Assembly: GCA_050084985.1 (NCBI GenBank)
Contig: JBITNC010000001.1
Location: 85,126,001 to 85,190,000, forward strand
Origin: Nageia nagi
Taxonomy: Eukaryota; Pinophyta
DNA length: 64,000 nt
Direction: 5' to 3'
Made by a program: the position numbers and the translations under genes. This document shows, in pieces, positions 36,060 through 47,710 of this stretch; the first letter of the stretch is position 1; every line of letters begins with the position of its first letter. The notes beneath the pieces were generated by a model, which had not been told where the DNA came from, did no database searches, and was given only the letters and a program-made list of their open reading frames with translations.

Positions 36060-36624
36060 TCTCTTTCAAATATCACAATTAATGTATATTAGTATCTAGA
36101 GTATTTTTGTGTCTTTTTTCTTTCCTTTTCTATGTGTACACCAATCTAGTGAAATGTCTAATTTGTATTTATCCTTTCCCTCTAATGTCCTTAGTCTATG
36201 GATCCAACTCATCTCTATGCATAACACCAATGCCCTTTTATCTCTATTTTGGGGTTCCCACACCATGGTTTTCTTAGGATAAAATACTTAAAATTTAATT
36301 TTTATAATTCAAAACACTATATATTCACTTCTAGGCTAATCTTGGGTGTTTTACCATGACATATATGATCATATACACCCCCATGTCCTTTCCTAGTATT
36401 TCTAAGGTACCTTTGGTTCCTTCAAGTTATGTATCATTTCAGTTTGTGTACATGTCTTATGCTCATCATCAGTTGTACATAATATAATGTTCATGTATTT
36501 AGCATGTTATACTATGAGTGAGTCAATTTTTAGGGATCATTGTACCTATGTGTGTGTCCAATTTCAACCATCTAAATATAACACAAACATAAAAAACAAA
36601 GCATGTTGAGTTCACAAATAATGA

Positions 36625-36695
<71 letters not shown>

Positions 36696-36719
36696 GTTAA
36701 AATTTTATATAAATAGATA
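36060..36719. other. Spacer between gag and PMD frame in C1, with (TA)n array
   Basis: No coding signal. A TA array occupies 36628-36692. Confidence 0.6.
36628..36692. repeat. (AT)n microsatellite in C1
   Basis: 65 bp of uninterrupted alternating A and T just beyond the C-terminal end of the PMD frame. C3 has a similar array at the same place (59031-59076). Confidence 0.95.
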
Positions 36720-38400
36720 TACATGGGCCTTTGCCCCTACATCATCCACCACTATGGATGGGCACTAGCCCCACTAAGAGGCATCACTCCTTGAGAATAA
36801 CCTCCTCCCACTACCTATAGTCACACCTAAGATAGAGACTCCATCTAAGATACTTCTAGCTATGAGTCTATGAGTCTCTAAGAGGGTCTTAGCCCTTGTA
36901 TACTTGGCCTATAGCTTAGATATCTCTAGGGCCTATGCTATGATCTAATCATGCTGAATCTATAGAAAATCCCATTGCTAATCTGGTGGGGGTATCATGA
37001 GCTTATCTTGGAGGCTCTTCACTATCTATGATAATGAAGCAATCTCTACATCTCTCATCATTAGTATAGCATTCATTGTGGCCAAATCTACCTCTAAGGT
37101 AGCTACCTAAGTATCTACATCCTTTTTCATATCAAACATGACACTTGTTAGCCATTTTATTTGAAAATCACAAAGCTATGAGTTGAGTATTTCTTACATG
37201 ATGTTGGGGAAACTATGGCTAATACCTTAATACCCCCTACTAGTGGGGGCCCATCATGGATTGGATTATCCACATGCATCTAATCCTCCTTGAAAGCCTA
37301 GCTCCTAGCTTCACCATCACTACCACTCGCTACCTCATCCAAGAATAATGGGCCTGGGTGCACTCCTATCCACCATCCTACATAGCTAAGGAAAACCCTT
37401 GGTGCCTACATCACCTATACTAGGGCATCTAAATCTTATGGCTCTCCCCACCCAACCATCCATACTAGCATATCCATAACATTAGTAGGTATATCTTGCT
37501 CTACATGGTATCTATGGCATATTAGGGGCATGGTTGGAATAGGATGTAATACCCCAAACTACTTCAAAACACACTTTGGATGATACATATCCATAATATT
37601 TTGTTGATTCTGGAAGTAGGATTACCTAACCCATTGCAAATGATGTGCATCATTATGCCATACATAGTCTGCATAGCACATCCATACTATATTAGCCTCA
37701 TGTAGGCCATCCATCTACCTCCTATGTGCCTCCATAGACTATAGTGGCCTATACCCCTTAAGTGGACCAATCCAACAAACCAAGGCTATATCTACTAGGT
37801 CATCTCTAGCTCTCTAGAGCCCAATTAGCCTCACCACTAGTATATGCTCATATGCCTAGACCTGGAGGAGGTTGGCATGAGAAATCATCATAATGACCTT
37901 ATCAACCTTGATGAATGTGTATAAATATATGTAAATTTATGTTAGTACTACTATCCTCCATGCAAACTATCACCCTCAAGTGCATATCTCTCATATTATC
38001 CATGTATACCTACACCATCCCTATATAAGCAAGCTTCCTTAGCCCACATCGATCTAAAACATCATTTGATTATTGAGTTCATGGAAAAACTTGAGCCAAA
38101 TCTAAAGTTGTAGTCCTTATAGGCCCACCTTGGATCAACCCCTTATAGTCTTGTAAGGTATTTTTTGGTTTGCTATTCCACCCTCTACTTGCTTTGATGA
38201 TAAAAACATAACACATCAAATTCATATGTACTTATCACATTCCCAAATGGTAGATTATAGAGATACTTTGCTAAATGACCTATCCTCCTTGTAATTGGTC
38301 AATGGATACCTCTCCAATTGATGTCAACCATAACTATAAATGCCCTCCTATTCAATGTGCACAAACTATGGGTGGAAATGGAACTTTAACCATGCAATGT
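36720..38400 (-). pseudogene. Antisense plant mobile domain (PMD) protein with coiled coil, C1 copy
   Basis: Read on the minus strand, opposite to gag. Towards the N-terminus: HLAKYLYNLPFG, parallel to HVAKFIQSLPFE in C3. PMD landmarks: HANLLQVQAYEHI, LHEANIVWMCYADYVWH (about 37650-37700), then VLK, FGVLHPIP (about 37530-37565), the typical closing block. A C-terminal coiled coil follows (EVDLATMNAILMM, IVKSLQDKLMIP). The TFHLP box of the other two copies is not visible, so part is deleted. PMD proteins such as Arabidopsis MAIN and MAIL1 act in the nucleus in transposon silencing and gene expression. Many stops replace Gln. Confidence 0.75.
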
Positions 38401-39971
38401 TAGCAATAGGGTGGCAAATTTAGCTAGGTCTAGGAAAAGGTTGACATTCTGTCCTTAGCACTCTAGGTGGTAAGGGCATCAAATTTAAAATGATTAATTT
38501 TTGATAAAAGTTTTTGATTTTATAAGTTGAATTTGGGTCTTTAGTTTAGGGCATAACCTCTTTTTATGCATATAGCTCTTGAATATTTATGTGGAGGGCT
38601 CATTTTCCTGGCAAAAATTTTAAATCCCTCTCATTTTTTCTTGCTCATTAAAAATTGCCATTTGTACAACATTGATGGTGTCCATTTATTTGAGTTTTAT
38701 ATGCTATTAATGGATGTTGGATCTAATTTATACTCTAAATTTATTTGAATGATGTCTTCTTGTCTCAAGTAAAGTTTTATTCATTTGCATTTTTTATTAA
38801 ACTTTATACTAAGTTTAGGGTGCCAACAGCTTGCTAATTTACTATGTAAGTGAGTTTCTAATGCACCCTTTTTATTTCTATCAATTTCTAGTTTTCCATA
38901 TGATAGTGGATACTTATCTATGATATATAACTAGAGAAATTGGATTATGAATACATTATCTTAGCCATTTGGTAGGGTAAAATTTTATCTTCAAGAAGGT
39001 TGCTCCCAGGAAGCTACATGCCCATGATATTTGCAATATTTAGTGACATATGAAGCCATTGCTTAATTGGATGGCTTGCTCCACTTATTTTATGACATTG
39101 GCATCATACTATCATTAGGGAACTATTGGCATATCAATGTGTGTGTTAAATAAAAAATTAAATACCCTCTTGTACTTTGCCTTAATGGCAACTTCCTAGC
39201 ATGAGGATTGGTAAAACAATTATGCTTCCATCATTAGGTATAGATATTTTATTTTCATTTGATGTTATTTAGTGTGTTAATTTTGCATTTGGAAAGGTTG
39301 ATACTTGTTAATAGGAATTGAGGCATGCCAAGTGAATAACTTAGCATCTCTTGCATAGTCCACAGTTGATATGAAGAAATATGAAAATTGAAGGGGGTAT
39401 TATCTCCGCTTCTAGACTTCACTCTACATTCTATGTTACATTTCTTGAAGCTTTGAATAACTTTGTTCTCCTTCATGTGTTGAATGATGATGTAGTGGAT
39501 TTGGGCTTCACTCATGTGATAAGATGGCTTCCTTTACCCCCATTTTAGCATCATCTAGGTGCAATTTCATATTCAATAGCAAGTATGATGAATCAATAGA
39601 CTTTGACACATAAAAGCCAAAATAATTTTATTTTAAAAAAATTCAAAGCATACTACAACATCAACGGTGTACATTGACCAACTCCAAGGCACCAGTTGTG
39701 TACTTCCATGTTATGAAATTAAGCAAATTCAAGTTTCTAAACCATTATAGGTTTGAATACTAGGTATTTTTTAGGAGTCTCTTTTTGTGCTTCCATTATT
39801 TATACATGAATAATTATTTGATAGCATAGTGTTAGGATGATACTAATAAAATATTTAGCCATGTTCCCTTATGAGTAAACATTTTTTTTAATTCTATAGG
39901 ATATTCTATCAATCTAGCTTAGCATATTATAATATATTATATTTATTTTATCCTTGTTGGACATGCCTCAT
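38401..39971. other. C1 region between PMD frame and tandem array
   Basis: AT-rich with no family motif. Two frames of 60 and 86 codons (38566, 39255) show nothing recognisable. Confidence 0.5.
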
Positions 39972-40645
39972 GTCTTTAGATCATATACATATAAATGTAT
40001 GATCATTGATGGCCATTGACATGGATAGTGAGAATTCCCTCACTTAAAAGTAAATTGATGATACAACCATTAGCAATTTGTTGACATTATATCATCTCCA
40101 ATGTATGATACATTTCAATGTCTTTGGATCATATACATAAATGTATGATAACTAATGGTCATCGACATGGCTAGTGATAGTTCACTCACTTAAAATTTAA
40201 TCATCAATATAACTGTTAGCAATTTGTTGAAATTGGATCATCTCTAATGGATAATGCATTTTGTTTTCTATCCATATGGTTCTTGCTTTGAAACTATCCA
40301 AAGCACACTATCTTTGGATCATATACATATAAATGTATAATCATCGATGGCCATCAATAAGGCTAGTGAGAGTTCCCTCTCTTAAAAGTAAATCGATGAT
40401 ATAGCCATTAGTAATTTGTTGACATTGGATCATCTCTAATGGATGATACATTTTTTTGTGTATCGACATGGTTCTTACTTTGAACCTATCTAAAGCATAA
40501 TATATTTGAATCATAGACATACAAACATATGATCACTGATAGCTTTTCATACAACTAGTGAGAGTTCCCTCACTTAATAGATTAACCAATGATGTAATCA
40601 TAAGTGATATTGCTAACATTGGATCATATTGAATGGATGATGTAG
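39972..40645 (+). repeat. 190-bp tandem repeat array in the C1 3' region (about 4 units)
   Basis: Units begin near 39972, 40121, 40311 and 40502; periods are 149 (deleted unit), 190 and 191 bp. Shared core: TTTGGATCATATACAT, ATGGCCAT, GGCTAGTGAGAGTTC. It is the reverse complement of the B array (15911-16450), and since B is on the minus strand both arrays read the same way in their element. Confidence 0.88.
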
Positions 40646-41189
40646 ATTACTCTACCTCCATACCTTTATTTTTTGGGTGATTCTTAATTGCAAGTACATA
40701 GATCTAGAAGAATAGAAGCAAATTATAGTCAAAACTAGGGTGCTAGCACCATGGTCACTATCTCCTAGGCTATTGATGATGTATATTTCATTAACATTTC
40801 CACCCATTTAAATAATAACCTCTCTATTTTGAGGCATGGACATAAGTGCATCAGCTTCTTGAGCATTTGACACAACAAAATGGCTAGATTCATGATTGAA
40901 ATAGTATAAAGGAGGCACATCATATCTTCCATCTCTAGCATCAGATATGGATTTCTACAATCATCCAAATATCATCTAAATAGTATTTCTAATATAGCTT
41001 TTGCCTTGGCTAATCAACTTAAGGATCTTTCCTACAGTACCCAAGTCAAAAAGGGGCAACATAAGGACCCTCATCATCATTCAATCAGTATCAACAAAAG
41101 GATAAAAAAAATTCTTCTATATCTTGGCTACACTTCTTCTTTGGACATGTAATTTCATTGCTTCAATCACACATCCAAAGGGGGGCAAA
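40646..41189 (+). other. C1 3' untranslated region and polypurine tract
   Basis: 40990-41175 aligns with the B 3' region (GGATCTTTCCTA, CAAGTCAAAAAGGGGCAA, CTTCTTTGGACATGTAATTTC). The tract CCAAAGGGGGGCAAA ends next to the LTR at 41190. A 67-codon minus frame at 40765 is not a gene. Confidence 0.75.
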
Positions 41190-41791
41190 TATAGACACCT
41201 CAAAATGAACCTTTATGTATTTAATTAATCATTTTAATCCCTTAATAATGTATTATTTAAAAAGGGATTAAAAATTTATAAGAAAGGTGTAGGCAATGTA
41301 TTTCACCCTTGTGGCATGTATAAGGGGTCAAATCCTATAATAGAAGCATCCCTATACAAAGGTATTCAGCACATACAAAGATGCATGGTGGAATTATTAT
41401 CAGGAGGGAATTAGACAAGGGGTAGATAACAAAATACCCAAGGCTTCTATCAACTAAAGATCAAATAGAGAACCAAGGACTCAAACATCACTTAGAAAGT
41501 AAATATCTTATCTGTAATAAGTGAATATCTTATCTCAAGCATTATCACACTTTAATTATATTTATAAATCATTTATTTGACTATTATTTTATCTTTTATC
41601 GCATCTTTAATTTTATCCTTAACATGACGCCAACAGTATATTGTTACTAGGGCATTGGCATCGGTGCTTATGTATGTTATATTGCTTGTTCTATATGTAT
41701 GACTTCCTTAATCAATTGAATTTGCATATCAATGGAGAAAACCTATATGATTAATCATCTATTATCATATTCTTGCTTTATGTCAACTAAC

Positions 41792-42173
41792 TGTTAGGTC
41801 CCTATACTACTCATGTAGCCCAATATTTGTTATTATGTGTCCCATAGAAGCCACTATGGTTATTGTTATTCCCTTACATTATTATTATTATGTCGGCTAG
41901 ACATTATTATTGTTATGTCAGCTAGTGTCCTTTCATTGTAGTGGCACCCTTGGACTCCTATATATACTAAGGAGGTATTATCATTTGTATTGTCTATTGT
42001 TGTGTATTTGATGTGATGTAAAGGAGGTTGCCCCTCGAAGTGGCTTATTACAGATTGTGATGTAAAGGAGGTTTCCCCCTTGAAGTGGTCTATTATAGAT
42101 TTTATCTCTTATTCAAGGTGTTGAGCTCTTTCTCTCATGATTTTATGCTATTTTGGGAACTTTATTCATAACA
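41792..42173 (+). repeat. Element F 5' LTR
   Basis: 382 bp; TATA-like CCTATATATACTAAGG near 41960. The tandem TGATGTAAAGGAGGTT unit repeats at about 42013 and 42058. Confidence 0.92.
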
Positions 42174-42175
42174 TT

Positions 42176-42187
42176 TGGTATCAGAGC
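42176..42187 (+). other. Initiator-Met tRNA primer site of element F
   Basis: TGGTATCAGAGC, 12 of 12 with the plant consensus, two bases after the LTR. Confidence 0.93.
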
Positions 42188-42506
42188 AGATGATTCTATG
42201 ATTTCACAGCTCAAAACTAGTCATCGTGAAATTTTTGCTACCAATTTGTTTTTGCAAGGTTTCAGATTCTAAAATTTATTGGGTTTTTATAATACATACT
42301 GAAAAAGTTTCAATTCAAATTTTAGCTCCTAGTTCACTATATTTTGGAATTTACACTTGGGGGAATTTAAGGTTTGTGATTAGTCTCAAAAGTAAGTCTG
42401 AAACAAGTGTTCTAGCTAAAAAGTGTATATCTAAAGTTTTACAGCTCCAAACTAGGTGAAATATATTGGATTGGTTAGAGTATAGACTGAAGTTTGTTTT
42501 TTACAA

Positions 42507-42872
42507 TTGTCAAGGTATAGAAATAAACAAATGACATGTAGCACTTCATACAATTTCCCACTTCTAAAAAATCCAAAAATCAGCACATTTTGGGAAAGTT
42601 GCAACCATTTCCTCTTGGAATATCAAAATTTTACAAAATCTATGGCATTGAAAAGAAGACATCTGAAGCTACCACAGATAGAAATTTCAGATTTACATCA
42701 ATTGGAATGTCAAATAATAGAACAATCTCCAAATCTATTTGAACCAACATCCTTAGAGATGGTTTTTAGGATGGCAAGGAAGGTTGAAAGTAAAAATATG
42801 GCAATAGCCAAAGATTCCACATGGGAAGATGAGAATGTTCTACAAAAGCATCCAAAACTACTCAAACATTAA
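42507..42872 (+). pseudogene. Element F residual frame resembling the C-terminus of Ty3/gypsy Pol
   Basis: A 121-codon open frame ends in DSTWEDENVLQKHPKLLKH, and the bases just after it in another frame give NIFFEGEGHVR. A T-W-E-(D/P)-E block followed by an acidic/Gly tail is typical of the chromodomain-like end of gypsy (chromovirus) Pol. The N-terminal 90 residues have no match. So F is probably a deletion derivative of a chromovirus-type element. It is intact in length but too short to be an enzyme. Confidence 0.5.
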
Positions 42873-42902
42873 GGACAACATTTTTTTTGAAGGAGAGGGG
42901 CA

Positions 42903-43286
42903 TGTTAGGTCCCTATACTACTCATGTAGCCCATATAGTGTTATTATGTGTCCCATAGAAGCCACTATGGTTAATGTTATTCCCTTACATTATTATTGTT
43001 ATATCGGCTAGAAATTATTATTGTTATGTCAGCTAGTGTCCTTTCATTGTAGTGGCACCCCTTATACTCCTATATATACTAAGGAGGTATTATCATTTGT
43101 ATTGTCTATTGTTGTGTATTTGATGTGATGTAAAGGAGGTTTCCCCCTCGAAGTGGCTTATTACAGATTGTGATGTAAAGGAGGTTGCCCCCTCAAAGTG
43201 ACTTATTACAGATTTTATCTCTTATTCAAGGAATTGAGTTCTTTCTCTCATTATTTTATGCTATTTTGGGAACTTTATTCATAACA
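42903..43286 (+). repeat. Element F 3' LTR
   Basis: 384 bp, matching 41792-42173 with about 20-25 differences by eye. Confidence 0.92.
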
Positions 43287-43360
43287 CAAACAAATAGACC
43301 AAATAGTGCATGTATTAATTTCTCTAATTAATTGGAAAATTGCATTATTTATGGTCTACA

Positions 43361-45503
43361 AATATGTCTGAGAATTGATCTGATGTTGATGATCTTGATA
43401 TTATTCCTGATAGTATTAAATAAATCAAATAATTAATGGCTCGTATTGATAGAATGGAATATTTTATTACTAATAATGCTAAAAATATTATAAATATTTT
43501 GATAAAACATGATTTAGAATGAGAACCAAGTACTTTGGTTTCATCGAATTCATTTTTTCATAATGAAACGTAGAATCATCAAAAACAAGAAAACATAATA
43601 GCAAAAAGGATAACATCAATGATGTGCCTATTAGTTCACACAACATGCATGTCATTGATATTGAATCTTAAGAAGAATAAAAAATAAAACTAGATAAAGA
43701 TTCCTCTAAAGAAGATGATAATACTAATAGAGATTAGGTATATAAAAATGAATATCAAAAATCATGTATGCTTGATAAAGATAAGAATAAGAAAACTAAA
43801 TTTTCAAATACTAAAAATTTACATAATCAAATTAATGCTTTTATAAATAATATTTATGAAAAGAAATCTAATTAAATACAAGAAGAGTATGAAATTAGAA
43901 TTAACATACTAATGAAGACATGATAGTTTGAGGAATTCCAATAAGAGACCAATGACCAACAATTTCATTTTATATGTCACCTATTAGATAAGATAGAGAA
44001 ATGAACCATTCTTAAAACTAAAAGAATCATAACTAAGGAAATTCACTTGTATTTCTCCCCAACAACCATCGAATTCTATACAACCTATAAACCTTCCTCA
44101 AATCCCACCACCACCCCTAATAGAAAACTAATTTGTGAATCAACAAGCAAATCCACAACACTAAATGGCTCCTATGCCTCTACATAACATTCAAGGATAA
44201 TTAGATAAAAGACTAGCAAACTTGGAAAAAGTAGTATATAATAGTGATGATGAATATTTGTTATTTTTTTTAAAACATACTTTGAGTGATAGAGTCATTT
44301 CACAAATTTATATTAGCAAAAAGAGCATCAAGTTTACAAAGTTCAATGGTTTTCAAGATCCAAAAATACATGTTAGAAAATTTCAAGAAGAAGCTATCAA
44401 ATTTTTACATGATTAAGATATGCTTACAAAATTATTCTCTAGTATCTTAAAAGATGATGTATTAAAGTTGTATTTTTCCCTTCCTGAAAAAAGCATTGAT
44501 AAATATGAACATCTTATTTTAAATTTCATTGCTAATTTCAAATATAATATTTAGGAAAAGATGGAATTTAAATATTTGTGCAAAGTTAAATAAATACAAG
44601 GATAATCTTTGACTAAATTTGTAAAAATATGGAAAAAGGTTTCCAGTAAACTTACTAATGAACAAGATTTAAAGGATACTTTTGTACATGCTTTATTACT
44701 AGTATTCAAGTTAGGGGTGTAGGATCATGATAATATTTCCTTGGGTAAAATGATTGAAAAATTACTTTGTAAGTAATCTTGTATTTAAATAATTATAAGG
44801 CATCTCAAAAGAGTAATAGCCTAAAGGTAACAAGTCCAGCCCCACCTAAAGTATAGCTAAGAGATATTTTGATAATGAAAGACGATACAAAAAGTTAATA
44901 GAAAGTGTTGATAAAATCCTAAATGTGTTAGTAGATAAATATCTTATTAAGTGTTTGCTAATTTTTAAACATCAGTTCCCAAATGTTGTTCCTAAAAATT
45001 ATAGATTTGAAGAATTTTGCAATTATCATAGAACACCAAGATACTTAACCAAAAATTGTAAACAATTAACAAACATTATGTAAGACTTTATATATCATAA
45101 AAATATGAATTGATGACACACTAAAAAATAAGATAATGATGTTGGTCCTATACACCATAATAATATCCATCTTGGAATATTTAATGATCCTTTGCCAAGG
45201 TCAATCAAACAACCTAAAGGATACATTGGAAACGTAAGTACATCAAATTATTTTCAATATTATTTTTCTAATAATATTAGGTCATATTTTTGTGAATTGT
45301 TGCAACCAAAGGATCAATGAACTTGGTCAAAGAAGAATGAAATTAAATTCCAACAAAAAATGAGTATGAACATGTTGCATAATTCTTCACACGTTCCTAG
45401 TATTGTGATTCCAATGATAAGACTAGTATCGATCTTTATACTTGTATTATCCAAATTTAAGTGGCTCCTCAAGTCCACCTAGGTACATTGTGTTATTGAT
45501 TAA
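43361..45503 (+). pseudogene. Element E gag, main part after the C1 insertion
   Basis: Continues the frame started at 32651. It has MEYFITNNAKNIINIL (compare LEYFLTLNAKIIINIL in C3), then from 44222 LFFLKHTLSDRVISQIYISK, KFTKFNGFQDPKIHVRKF, an acidic capsid-like region, and CNYHRTPRYLTKNC, the CX2HX4HX4C knuckle with one His as Tyr. It closes with HLGIFNDPLP and ends at 45501-45503. No protease or polymerase follows. Numerous stops. Confidence 0.8.
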
Positions 45504-46034
45504 ATCATAAAATATCAAATGAATTTGTACCATATTATATTTTTATATTTATTTTAATTTTTATTTTTTCATATATATTTTTACTTCTATGAGTATCCAA
45601 ATGTGTTTATGGGTAGTTACACTTCCTTTCATCCATATATTTTCCTAAAAAAGTTCCTACCCTCAAAAAACATGGGCATTGTTTACTGATAGGTATGACA
45701 TCCACACCATGCATTTCCCATAAAAGAAAAATACAAATAGTTAACCTTGTATTGTATTATTTTTTTTACTCTAGTCATTCACTATGTTTCCATATAGAAG
45801 GTAAAAGTGTGTGATATATAAAAAATTGCTTTGCATAAATTGATGTTATGTTTAATTTTGATATTTGATTTCTATGTGTTGATTTATTATTACAAATATT
45901 TAGTTAAGGTTATAGTTACATTTGTTAATTAAAATAAAAACTAAACTAAAAATAAGAAATTTAACAAGATAAATAATAAAAGTTGAAATGTTCATATATT
46001 CATATAGCCAAAAAGGGCCAATTTTGACAATCAT
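45504..46034. other. Spacer between gag and PMD frame in E
   Basis: AT-rich, no coding signal; unlike C1 and C3 there is no long AT microsatellite here. Confidence 0.5.
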
Positions 46035-47710
46035 TCATGCATGGCTTTTGTTGTTTCTACTCACACTCCCACCCTCCATCTTGTGGCTCCTTTGAGTTGC
46101 ACTATCTAATGATACTCTTAGAGAACTACCAATCCTTCTACTTGTAATCCCATGGGAGACTAAAAGTGCCTTAGCCTTCCCATATTTCTAGTTGAGTTCC
46201 TTCACATCCTACTTTAATTTTTGGTTTGCCTTAAATTGCTTGGTCATGAATGCCCAAGATTCATTTGATGATGGAATTATCACTATCTCTTGTAAATATT
46301 CCTCATTATATATTCCTCCCTCTCATCCAAAGTATTCCTCATCATAGAGAGCTCCACCTCCATAAGCCTCAACCTCTCTACTTTAGCCTTTAAAGGATAA
46401 AGTATGATAACCTCAACCTCTAGCACTATTATCTTGGTTGTAGCTTCATATACCAAATGAATAAAGTAAGAATATTAAAAATTAAAATTGACAAGGCTAA
46501 TTTTAAAGAAATTAAAATAAAAATTATACCTACATAAATAAATGGAATCGATTTTGCAAGCAAATCTATACCAATTGACTCAAACCCTGAATATCTACAT
46601 GGGTATCTCTACATCCTTATCATTCTCATCGAATGATTTTTGGGTATCTACCTCCATGTGTTCCTTGTCTATATTAGTAATACAAATGGGGTAGGCCTAA
46701 TACTTACCAACCATTCCTCATTCCTTGATACAACATTAGGGGAAGATGATATATCTATTGAACCATCCATATTAATGGGTTCCTACTAAATGCTTACCTA
46801 ATTAAGCATTTATACTACACTCATAGGAGCATTCACCTAATGTTTTTACTAAAGATAGTAAACCACCCCTATGAGGATATCTTGATTTAGTACAAACTAT
46901 CATAACACCTATCTTGGATAATATGGCTCCATCCCATGGTGTTGAGTTTATAGAAAACATTTTTACCTAGCCTGAGAAGTTTGATGTATATCCTTCTCCC
47001 ACACATAGTCCTGGTATATAACCCAAATAATATCCTTCAATTGTAGCCTATCAATATCTCTTCTTCATGTCTCAATATCACAAGATACCTAAAAGTAACC
47101 AAGAATCAAAACCCATAATTACATGGTTGGGTCTATATCATCATTTCTCTCCCTCACCAATCTAATGGGTCTAAATATAGCAATGTGTTCATATTCCCAT
47201 ACCTAAAGTAAATTAGCATAAGCCACAGTGACATTGAACTTGCCCATTGTAATAACATCGTGCAAATTCCAATATAACTAAAGATAGTATGCATGGTAAT
47301 AATAGATCCCATAAGTAGCTAAAAACTCTTATTTCTTGGATTAACCTGGAAGGTTGAATGCAAATATGCTACCCTATGTTCTAAGTCATGATCTTCATTC
47401 CCTATTATCCACATAGAGAGTTTCTTCCTCTCCTATTGAATCTCAATAAAGGCATGAAATATGATTTTACCATGAATGGGAACATGCTAAATATGATATA
47501 CATCTAATAGAGTGACTGACATTTCACCCATGGGGAGGTGAAAGGTATTTGAATCTAGTTCCCACTATTCAATTGAAGTTGTCAGCATGGGAAAGTCTCT
47601 TTACACATGCCTAGATATAGCCAATTCATTTAACTTGTTACCTCCAATAGTTCATTTTCTTGATTTTTCCTAGGCTAGACCTATGTTTTATCAAGCATAG
47701 TCAGCTTCAT
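46035..47710 (-). pseudogene. Antisense plant mobile domain protein with coiled coil, E copy
   Basis: The clearest PMD copy. Minus-strand order: Met at 47710 (MKLTMLDK); WELDSNTFHLPMGEMSVTLL (about 47520-47575), the PMD signature; VPIHGKII; LATYGIYYYHAYYLQLYW-like helix; LLQVWEYEHIAIFRPI (about 47165-47211); LQLKDIIWVIYQDYVW (about 46995-47045); YPR-VL; then a coiled coil (VEVIILYPLKAKVERLRL, MTKQFKANQKLK) ending SRNNKSHA and a stop at 46035. Order and spacing match PMD (PF10536). Stops mostly replace Gln or Trp. An upstream exon cannot be excluded. Confidence 0.85.

Larger units (their letters stand above)
41792..43286 (+). mobile_element. Element F: 1.5-kb TRIM-like LTR element inside the C1 3' LTR
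   Basis: LTRs 41792-42173 and 42903-43286 (TGTTAGG to ATAACA), about 94% alike by eye. Flanks are CTAAC (41787-41791) and CAAAC (43287-43291), a 5-bp duplication with one change. Perfect initiator-Met site TGGTATCAGAGC at 42176-42187; purine tract at 42889-42902. The 730-bp interior cannot encode a polymerase. Each LTR has two tandem copies of a 40-50 bp unit with TGATGTAAAGGAGGTT. Confidence 0.93.
32908..43360 (+). mobile_element. Element C1: gag plus antisense PMD element inserted in element E
   Basis: LTRs at 32908-33591 and 41190-43360 (the second split by F), with perfect AATAT duplications at 32903-32907 and 43361-43365. Order: LTR, primer site, gag (plus), AT microsatellite, PMD frame (minus), 190-bp tandem array, polypurine tract, LTR. 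About 9.0 kb without F. Its LTRs and 3' region are closest to element B, whereas its gag and PMD are closest to E and C3. No protease, RT, RNase H or integrase seen. Confidence 0.9.
41190..43360 (+). repeat. Element C1 3' LTR, split by element F
   Basis: TATAGACACC to GGTCTACA; the pieces 41190-41791 and 43287-43360 join to match 32908-33591. The TATA box here is TATACAAAGG, one base off the left copy. Confidence 0.9.

Noticed and set aside
36720-38400. An intact host PMD gene of the MAIN type
   Set aside because: It lies between LTRs with target duplications, is full of stops, and recurs in two other elements in the same arrangement, so it is part of the transposon.
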